Source: Propionispira raffinosivorans DSM 20765 (GTDB taxonomy: Bacteria > Bacillota > Negativicutes > Selenomonadales > Selenomonadaceae). From it: a DNA stretch of 64,000 nt. A model generated the notes under the pieces. The model was not told the DNA's origin. It ran no database searches and was given only the letters and a program-made list of their open reading frames with translations. A program made the translations under genes and the position numbers. Positions 58,205 through 64,000 of this stretch are shown piece by piece. The stretch is taken from assembly GCF_000381065.1 (NCBI RefSeq), contig NZ_KB905849.1:55112-119111 (forward strand), written 5' to 3'. Position 1 is the stretch's first letter; the number at the start of each line of letters is the position of its first letter.

Positions 58205-59359
58205 ATGAGTACAACTGGATTAACAGAGAAAAATTTTGCTGAAATGATTGCGGAAAATGGTGGTCGCCTGTTTCGGACGGGAGCTTGTGTCCGTGACAGC
58301 TTATTGGGGATTCGCACGAAGCAAATTGATTTTACCGTGGTTGGAATGGTCAAGAAGAACTTTAAATTACTGTTTCCGCAAGCCAAAGAAAGCGGGACGC
58401 CATTTCCTGTTTTTTACTTAATGGTTGATGGTATCCGTAGTGAAGTCGCATTTGCCAGAACAGAGCAGAAAACAGACGATGGACAGATTCGCATATCAGC
58501 AAAACCTAAAGTTGGAATTGAAGCAGATTTATTGCGTCGTGACACCACGATTAATGCGATGGCCAAAGACAGTTTGACTGGAGAAATTATTGATCCATAT
58601 CAGGGGCAAATGGCTATAGTGTCGAAGACACTTAAAGCAACAAGCCCGGCTTTTACAAATGATCCGTTGAATGCTTTGCATTTGGCAGGACAAGCCGCTC
58701 AACTCGGGTTTGCGATTGAAGCAGACACGCTGGTGTTGGCAAGAACGGTTCAAAATGATTTACTGCAGATAGCATCTCCTGAAATGATGCCAGAACTTGT
58801 GACGGTGATGTCTGAAGCGAAAGAGCCAAGCCGATTTTTTAAGGTGCTGCAAGATTTGTCCCTATTATCTGCTGTTTTTGCAGAACTTGCTGCACTACCA
58901 ATGGATAAATTTTCTGCGAGTATGCTGGGGCTGGATGCAGTTGCCAATATTTCACAGAATCCAAAAGTTCGTTTTGCTGCACTAGGTTTTGCTTTGCCAA
59001 AAGAAGGTTTTTCTGCGTGGTCAGAGCGGATGAGTTTGCCAGCAGACTGGGTTGAGGCAGCGAGTACGTTCAGTGAAGGCATTCGTATTCTCGTGCAGAG
59101 ACGACCCGCTGATTTTGTTGATATGATTTTAAAGCTGCGGCGGGGTGCGTTAGATGTAACAGAATTTGATTTGATTACGCAGGCCGTTGCTTTTAATATT
59201 CCACAATTACAAGAATTTAAGGATAATATGGCTCTGCCCAAAGGTGAAGTTGTGCCGACTGAATTAAAAGGAACTGAAATCCGGAACTGGGTCAAAATGA
59301 AACAGGTTGAGGCGGTAGCGAAAAAAATGCAGTGTCTTCTTGAAAAGAAAGTGGAATAA
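58205..59359 (+). CDS. Divergent CCA-adding enzyme/poly(A) polymerase-like protein
   Basis: A 384-residue class II nucleotidyltransferase-fold protein. GRLFRTGACVRDSLLGIRTKQIDFTVVG (residues about 20-47) aligns with the family's GGxVRD..LG....DxDxVV, but the second Gly is Ala and the first metal-binding Asp is Gln (Q-I-D). RRDTTINAM replaces RRDFTINAM, and DPLNALHLAGQAAQLGF replaces the usual EDPLRxLRxxRFAA, losing two conserved Arg. The C-terminal half is helical. These changes suggest a paralogue with altered or lost catalysis. The ATG at 58205 is chosen because upstream ATGs lie at the edge of a repeat element. The ribosome binding site is weak. Confidence 0.75.
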   Translation: MSTTGLTEKNFAEMIAENGGRLFRTGACVRDSLLGIRTKQIDFTVVGMVKKNFKLLFPQAKESGTPFPVFYLMVDGIRSEVAFARTEQKTDDGQIRISAKPKVGIEADLLRRDTTINAMAKDSLTGEIIDPYQGQMAIVSKTLKATSPAFTNDPLNALHLAGQAAQLGFAIEADTLVLARTVQNDLLQIASPEMMPELVTVMSEAKEPSRFFKVLQDLSLLSAVFAELAALPMDKFSASMLGLDAVANISQNPKVRFAALGFALPKEGFSAWSERMSLPADWVEAASTFSEGIRILVQRRPADFVDMILKLRRGALDVTEFDLITQAVAFNIPQLQEFKDNMALPKGEVVPTELKGTEIRNWVKMKQVEAVAKKMQCLLEKKVE

Positions 59360-59383
59360 GAACTATTATCATGATAGACTAAT

Positions 59384-59443
59384 ATGGATGGTTTTATTCA
59401 ACATTTTTCGCAGATCCAGCTAAAGGATCTCTGTAAAACCATA
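59384..59443 (+). other. Branched hairpin before the ABC exporter gene
   Basis: TATGG..GGTTTTA pairs with TAAAACC..CATA, enclosing a GATCC/GGATC stem. No T-tract; it could be part of the exporter's 5' leader. Confidence 0.4.
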
Positions 59444-59469
59444 TAAGTTTATAAATGGCGGAGGGTTTT

Positions 59470-61224
59470 ATGTCTATTTTTAAAACATTTATTCAATATT
59501 ATAAACCATATCAACGTTTATTTTATTGTGATCTATTTTGTGCGTTTGTAGTATCCGTTATTGATTTGGCGTTTCCACAGTTACTGTATTTTCTTACGCA
59601 TGGAATCTTTACCCCTACAACGAGTGGAATCTGGCATATTATAAGCTGGGTTGGTATTGGGATGCTTGTAATGTACAGTATTCGTTATGTGTGTCAGTAT
59701 TATATTACAACGTGGGGACATATTATGGGGGCGCGTATGGAAAGTGATATGCGTCAGGATTTGTTCAACCATTATCAGCGGCTGTCTTTTTCGTATTATG
59801 ATAGAAATAACACGGGCGAGATGATGTCCAAATTGGTATCGGATTTATTTGATATTTCGGAACTGGCGCATCATGGTCCGGAAAACATTTTTATTTCTAC
59901 TGTAAAAATATTAGGGTCTTTTTTGCTGTTGCTGTTTCTTAATGTACAAATGACATTGATTTTATTTGTCATTACAGTATGTATGGTCGCCTTCAGTATT
60001 CATAAAAACAGGAAAATGAAAGCAGTTTTTATGGATAATCGGAAAAAAATTGCGGGTGTCAATTCAAGTGTACAAGATAGTTTGTCTGGAATTCGGGTTG
60101 TGAAATCATTTGCCAATGAAGAATTAGAACGAGCAAAATTTAGTGGTAGTAATTTACAGTTTTTGGATTCTAAAGAAAATAGTTACAAAGTGATGGGGAG
60201 TTTTGTCGCGGGAAATGCTTTTTTTCAAGGGTTATTATATACGGCAATTTTAGTCAGCGGTGGTTTTTTTATTGCGAATGGCAGCCTGCAAGTTACTGAT
60301 TTAGCAGTATATGCCTTGTATATCGGCATTTTCTTGAATCCAATTGATGTACTGATTAATTTTACTGAACAACTGCAAAAAGGCTATTCTGGTTTTAAAA
60401 GATTTATGGAAGTGGTTAAGACAACCCCGGAAATTGTTGACAAAGAAAATGCGGTTTCGCTTCATGATGTTACAGGGCATATAGAATATCAGGATGTTTC
60501 GTTTCACTACGATGAAAATGCCGGCATACTGCAGAATGTGAATGTCTTGATTCCTGCAGGAAAAACAATTGCATTGGTAGGACCATCCGGTGGCGGAAAA
60601 ACAACCTTATGTTCACTTTTGCCAAGATTTTATGATGTTTCAGCCGGGGCTATTTTGATTGATGGCAAAGATATACGCGATGTTACGTTGAAATCGCTGC
60701 GTGATGCCATTGGTATTGTTCAACAGGACGTATACATGTTTGCTGGTAATATTCGTGATAATATTGCTTATGGAAAATCGGAAGCGACGCAGGCTGAAAT
60801 TATTACCGCAGCAAAAAATGCGAATATCCATGATTTTATTATGTCGTTGGAAGATGGGTATGAAAGTTATGTTGGGGAACGTGGTACAAGACTTTCTGGT
60901 GGACAGAAACAACGCATTTCAATTGCCCGTGTTTTTTTGAAAAATCCGAAAATCCTTATACTAGATGAAGCTACATCGGCTTTGGACAATGAAAGTGAAC
61001 GATATATTCAAGCTTCTTTGGAACGTCTTTCCAAAGATCGTACGACGATTGTAGTGGCGCATCGCCTCAGTACGATTCGCAATGCCGATGAAATTCTGGT
61101 GATGAATCATAAAGGAATTCAAGAATCAGGTTCACATGATACCTTGCTGGCACGCGGCGGGTTATATGCAAAATATTATAAAATGCAATTTGAGGGACTT
61201 GATGAATTAAAGGAAGACTCATAA
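59470..61224 (+). CDS. ABC exporter (fused permease/ATPase half-transporter)
   Basis: A 584-residue MsbA/LmrA-like half-transporter. Residues 1-310 contain six TM helices with long intracellular loops (ESDMRQDLFNHYQRLSFSYYDRNNTGEMMSKL is characteristic); residues 330-584 form the ATPase: Walker A GPSGGGKTTL, Q-loop VQQDVYMFAGN, signature LSGGQKQRIS, Walker B ILILDEATSALDN and H-loop VVAHRLSTIRNAD. It works as a homodimer or with a partner exporting lipids or drugs; no partner gene is adjacent, so a homodimer is likely. GGAGGG precedes the ATG at 59470. Confidence 0.92.
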   Translation: MSIFKTFIQYYKPYQRLFYCDLFCAFVVSVIDLAFPQLLYFLTHGIFTPTTSGIWHIISWVGIGMLVMYSIRYVCQYYITTWGHIMGARMESDMRQDLFNHYQRLSFSYYDRNNTGEMMSKLVSDLFDISELAHHGPENIFISTVKILGSFLLLLFLNVQMTLILFVITVCMVAFSIHKNRKMKAVFMDNRKKIAGVNSSVQDSLSGIRVVKSFANEELERAKFSGSNLQFLDSKENSYKVMGSFVAGNAFFQGLLYTAILVSGGFFIANGSLQVTDLAVYALYIGIFLNPIDVLINFTEQLQKGYSGFKRFMEVVKTTPEIVDKENAVSLHDVTGHIEYQDVSFHYDENAGILQNVNVLIPAGKTIALVGPSGGGKTTLCSLLPRFYDVSAGAILIDGKDIRDVTLKSLRDAIGIVQQDVYMFAGNIRDNIAYGKSEATQAEIITAAKNANIHDFIMSLEDGYESYVGERGTRLSGGQKQRISIARVFLKNPKILILDEATSALDNESERYIQASLERLSKDRTTIVVAHRLSTIRNADEILVMNHKGIQESGSHDTLLARGGLYAKYYKMQFEGLDELKEDS

Positions 61225-61234
61225 TTCACGTAAA

Positions 61235-61282
61235 AACCGATTATTATAAAATGTAACATTTTATAATAATCGGTTTTTTTTT
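61235..61282. terminator. Bidirectional terminator
   Basis: A 20-bp perfect stem (ACCGATTATTATAAAATGT with its complement), A5 upstream and T9 downstream; it serves the ABC exporter (+) and the convergent esterase (-). Confidence 0.9.
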
Positions 61283-61296
61283 GAGTAAAGTTCTCT

Positions 61297-62070
61297 TTAT
61301 ATAGAATTTTGCAGAGGCAGCCAATCAATGATTTTTTTGATGGATTCTTCCCAAAAACCCCAGTCATGATCACCGGATTTTTCTTCATAGGTTAAATCTA
61401 TTTTGAGATTTTGGGCAAATTCTTTAAAATTAAGATTACTTTGATAAAGAAAGTCTTCTGTACCACATATTTGAAAAAGCTTAGGCAGTGGTGTTTTTGC
61501 TTTCACCTTATTTTTTAGCAAATGAAATAAATCATTTTCACTGCCAGTTAAATCTTTTGTGTCGCCATAAATACTTTTTGGGTTAAACCCTTCGAATATG
61601 CCATCTTGGAGAAAAACGTTGATATCTAAGACACCGGACATACTTGCCGCTGCCGCAAATTTATCTGGATTCATCAACGCAATTTTAAATGTGCCATAAC
61701 CACCCATAGAATGTCCAGCAATAAATGTATCTTCGCGTTTTGCCGATAATGGGAAAATATTTCGCATAAAAGTCGGCAGTTCCTCGCAGATATAAGAATA
61801 GTATTTATGACCGTATTTCATATCGGCATAAAAACTATGGTCTACGGATGGCATAATAACGGCTAGATTTTTATCGCAGGCATACCGTTCGATATTGGTA
61901 TAACGAGTGTAAATCGTATTATCATTGCTTAAGCCATGCAGTAAATAAAGTGTTTTTAGTTTTCCATTGAAATCTGGTTTTAAGATACCGGATGTTTCAG
62001 GAATAATTACGGTTATGTTTGTCTGCATTGCCAAATACGTGGAGTTGAAGTTTATTTGTAACAGTGCCAT
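61297..62070 (-). CDS. Alpha/beta-hydrolase esterase (FrmB/esterase D-like)
   Basis: A 257-residue cytoplasmic esterase of the esterase D family. KTLYLLHGLSNDNTIYTRYTNIERYA carries the oxyanion region; the nucleophile Ser is in IAGHSMGGYG; the Asp in CGTEDFLY and the His in SGDHDWGFWEE complete the triad. Members hydrolyse S-formylglutathione, acetyl-xylan esters or feruloyl esters; substrate is unclear. AAAGGAGG precedes the ATG at 62070. It is downstream of the MocR regulator on the same strand, separated by a long perfect palindrome. Confidence 0.88.
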   Translation of the reverse strand: MALLQINFNSTYLAMQTNITVIIPETSGILKPDFNGKLKTLYLLHGLSNDNTIYTRYTNIERYACDKNLAVIMPSVDHSFYADMKYGHKYYSYICEELPTFMRNIFPLSAKREDTFIAGHSMGGYGTFKIALMNPDKFAAAASMSGVLDINVFLQDGIFEGFNPKSIYGDTKDLTGSENDLFHLLKNKVKAKTPLPKLFQICGTEDFLYQSNLNFKEFAQNLKIDLTYEEKSGDHDWGFWEESIKKIIDWLPLQNSI

Positions 62071-62130
62071 TGTGAAAGCCTCCTTTGATTATAAACAGTT
62101 TCGTAAAAATGGATCTTTTTTATTATACTT

Positions 62131-62178
62131 AGTTAAACTGATAAAAGAAATATAGATATTTCTTTTATCAGTTTAACT
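62131..62178. repeat. 48-bp near-complete perfect palindrome at the mocR 3' end
   Basis: Two perfect 23-bp arms (62131-62153 and 62156-62178, starting AGTTAAACTGATAAAAG) are separated by only 2 bp. The palindrome contains the mocR stop codon. There is no T-tract on the mocR strand, so it is not an ordinary intrinsic terminator. Confidence 0.85.
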
Positions 62179-63616
62179 CCTTAATCATAGCGGCTAAGCG
62201 TTCTAGCGCATTGCGAAGCTCGATGCTCGAAGCATACGAATAGGATAAACGGAGATGCCGATTCGATAAGGGATCATAGATACTGCCGGGGTTAAGCAGG
62301 ATGTTTTCGGCCAGTGCCATTTTGAATAATTTTGGCAGAGAGATCGGTTCTTTTAACTTTAGCCAAATATAAAAACCACCAGCAGGGATATGCCAACTGG
62401 CAATCTCTTGAAAATGCTGGGTCAGAACATCAAGACAAGTTTGTCGCTTTATACATAAAGCAGCACGAATCCGCCTTAAATGATTTTCATGGAACCCGCT
62501 GGCAAGCCATTCTGCGGCGGCATATTGCGATAAACAGCTTGAGCCGTAATCATTTTGCATTTTCATGTCAGCTAATTTTTCAATCACTGGTTCAGGCCCC
62601 ACGACCCAGCCAATTCGAAGTCCGGGGCTGACTGCTTTTGACAGACTGCCTATGTATAAAACCAGGCCATCTTGATCCATTGATTTTAAAGGTGGTGGTG
62701 CAGGTCTGTCAAGCCAAAGATCGCGATAAACATCGTCTTCTAAAATCGGCAGCTGATTTTCCCGGCAAAGCTGCAATAAGTCATGACGACGCTGCTCACT
62801 CATTAAGATACTGGTGGGGTTATGAAACGTTGGAATTGTGTAAAGTAAAGCAGCCTTTTTAAGTTTTTGCTGATAAGCCAGGGTACGGAGGTTAATACCT
62901 TCCGAGTCTAAAGGAACTTCCGCAAAATCAACCTGCATGGATTGAAATAAGGGCAAAGAGAGAAGATAGGATGGGTTTTCCAGTAAAATTTTGGAATCCT
63001 TAGGCAAGAGTCCCAGACAAATCAATTGTAAAGCCTGCAAGGCACCAGAAACAATGAGGATGGAGCGAGGGGAAACGTTAATGCCGTTTTTTCGTAGATG
63101 AATACACAATTGTTCTCGTAAAAACAAAAGGCCTTGTGGCTGCTCATAACCAAATGATTTTATATTGCCTGATGTTTTCTGCAATATTGCCGTTAGTTCT
63201 TTGTGTGGTAATAGATCAGGGGCTAATTCACCGGTCCCTAAGCGAATGATATTTTGTTTAAATTCGGCACGGTTGATTTCTTGAATGAGTGGTAGATTTG
63301 GTCGATAGGTACTGGATTCTACATAAAAATTCCAATCAATTTGTTCCGGCGAGCTAAAAAGTGACCAGGTATTATTTGCAATCCAGATGCCGCTGCCTGG
63401 TTTGCTTTCGAGCAAACCATCTGCCATCAGCTCATCAATCGCAGTCTGCACAGTACTGCGATTTACCTTGAAGATAGCAGCCAAACTGCGCTGGGCGGGC
63501 AGTTTGCTGTTGATAGGCCAGTTACCGCTGCGAATTTCGTGTTTGATATAAGCATAAATCTGCCGATATAAGGGTAGCGTATCTTTTTTGTTTGGCAGCC
63601 AGTCGATATGTAACAT
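62168..63616 (-). CDS. MocR-family regulator (GntR domain fused to aminotransferase fold)
   Basis: A 482-residue regulator. Residues 1-75 are a GntR winged helix (IYAYIKHEIRSGNWPINSKLPAQRSLAAIFKVNRSTVQTAIDEL); residues 110-482 are an aminotransferase fold with the PLP Lys in YIGSLSKAVSPGLRIGWVVG. As in PdxR and GabR, it probably binds PLP or an aldimine to control genes of vitamin B6 or amino-acid metabolism; the target is not visible. GAGTGAGG lies 9 bp upstream of the ATG at 63616. Three AATTGGAT direct repeats in its promoter region suggest autoregulation. Confidence 0.9.
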   Translation of the reverse strand: MLHIDWLPNKKDTLPLYRQIYAYIKHEIRSGNWPINSKLPAQRSLAAIFKVNRSTVQTAIDELMADGLLESKPGSGIWIANNTWSLFSSPEQIDWNFYVESSTYRPNLPLIQEINRAEFKQNIIRLGTGELAPDLLPHKELTAILQKTSGNIKSFGYEQPQGLLFLREQLCIHLRKNGINVSPRSILIVSGALQALQLICLGLLPKDSKILLENPSYLLSLPLFQSMQVDFAEVPLDSEGINLRTLAYQQKLKKAALLYTIPTFHNPTSILMSEQRRHDLLQLCRENQLPILEDDVYRDLWLDRPAPPPLKSMDQDGLVLYIGSLSKAVSPGLRIGWVVGPEPVIEKLADMKMQNDYGSSCLSQYAAAEWLASGFHENHLRRIRAALCIKRQTCLDVLTQHFQEIASWHIPAGGFYIWLKLKEPISLPKLFKMALAENILLNPGSIYDPLSNRHLRLSYSYASSIELRNALERLAAMIKELN

Positions 63617-63651
63617 AAAGCAGACCTCACTCTTTTTTCTTTAGTATAACA

Positions 63652-63708
63652 AATTGGATGGTTATATAACAAGCCAATTGGATGCAGACAGGTATATAAA
63701 AATTGGAT
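63652..63708 (-). promoter_or_regulatory. Three AATTGGAT direct repeats in the mocR promoter
   Basis: AATTGGAT occurs at 63652-63659, 63676-63683 and 63701-63708, 24-25 bp apart (about two helical turns plus). A minus-strand promoter TTGTTA...TATACT overlaps the first two. Direct repeats are the usual MocR binding pattern. Confidence 0.65.
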
Positions 63709-63713
63709 AGGTT

Positions 63714-64000
63714 ACACTAAACTGGACAGATAAAATAAGGTCAAGTACACTTAAACTCAATATAAGATGAGGAGATTTACAATGAGCAAACGTGAACGCA
63801 GAACTTATACAGAAGAATTCAAAAACCAAATTGTCCAGTTATATTTAAATAATAAACCCCGACAGGACATCATTCGCGAGTACGAATTGACACCTTCTAC
63901 CTTTGATAAATGGGTGAAACAAAATCAAACATCAGGTTCCTTCAAAGAAAAAGATAACCGTTCTCCCGATGAAGCTGAAATGATCAAACTCCGTAAAGAA
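63714..64000 (+). mobile_element. Left end of an IS3-family insertion sequence (truncated by window)
   Basis: The transposase OrfA starts at 63782 and runs off the window. The left terminal repeat is probably near TACACTAAACTGGACAGA (from about 63714), but the right end is not visible, so the boundary is approximate. Confidence 0.55.
63782..64000 (+). CDS. IS3-family transposase OrfA (3' end outside window)
   Basis: 73 residues are visible: RERRTYTEEFKNQIVQLYLNNKPRQDIIREYELTPSTFDKWVKQNQ is the Tnp_1 helix-turn-helix, followed by the start of the leucine-zipper-like coiled coil (DEAEMIKLRKE). OrfA normally precedes the OrfB integrase core with a programmed -1 frameshift. GAGGAG lies upstream of the ATG at 63782. 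Confidence 0.85.
   Translation, partial: MSKRERRTYTEEFKNQIVQLYLNNKPRQDIIREYELTPSTFDKWVKQNQTSGSFKEKDNRSPDEAEMIKLRKE

Overview
The window is about 40% G+C and dense with genes. It most resembles a low-GC Firmicute, probably one of the Negativicutes (Sporomusaceae or Selenomonadaceae-like). The case rests on a near-perfect CIRCE heat-shock operator, c-di-AMP and c-di-GMP-I riboswitches, a KimA-type potassium importer, an AraR-like GntR/LacI regulator, Bacillus-like ribosome binding sites and TTGACA/TATAAT promoters, combined with several chemoreceptors and a complete Tad pilus locus. No rRNA, tRNA or CRISPR array was seen, so the taxonomic placement is inference.

Layout. 1-5.7 kb: the 3' end of an MFS exporter, an Old Yellow Enzyme reductase behind a Fur-like box, a FetAB-type ABC transporter and a Cache-domain chemoreceptor. 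5.8-12.5 kb: an SLC13-type anion transporter with a Fur-like box and a leader terminator, then a hexuronate module (uxaB, uxaC, GPH-family symporter). 13-25.9 kb: a DUF342/FapA protein and the Tad (Flp pilus) locus. The Tad operon carries a c-di-GMP-I riboswitch with an overlapping intrinsic terminator; the prepilin peptidase is divergent and a TadG-like protein convergent. 26-29.1 kb: a polar amino-acid ABC transporter. 29.2-33.9 kb: a four-gene glycan operon (GH130, two GT4 glycosyltransferases, an alpha/alpha-toroid protein) whose promoter carries a CIRCE element. 34-37 kb: an alpha-oxoamine synthase with an SMR exporter, and an XRE regulator with a membrane protein. 37-41.6 kb: kimA behind a c-di-AMP riboswitch, and a MarR gene with a two-gene target operon marked by twin operators. 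41.9-48.4 kb: signalling genes, namely a diguanylate cyclase split by a one-base frameshift in a G6 tract, two chemoreceptors (one with a PocR domain), a CheW and two XRE regulators. 48.7-56.4 kb: a class II photolyase, a ChvE-GguA-GguB monosaccharide ABC transporter and its probable AraR-like regulator. 56.5-64 kb: a DEAD-box helicase, a divergent CCA-transferase-like protein, an ABC exporter, an esterase, a MocR regulator and the start of an IS3-type transposase.

Themes. Second messengers are prominent: c-di-GMP probably switches on the pilus genes and c-di-AMP probably switches off potassium import, with a diguanylate cyclase (currently broken) in the same window. The most novel-looking items are (1) a family of about 145-bp palindromic intergenic elements (three full copies and a remnant) whose central stem shows compensatory base changes, (2) the CIRCE-controlled glycan operon, and (3) the Tad riboswitch-terminator arrangement.
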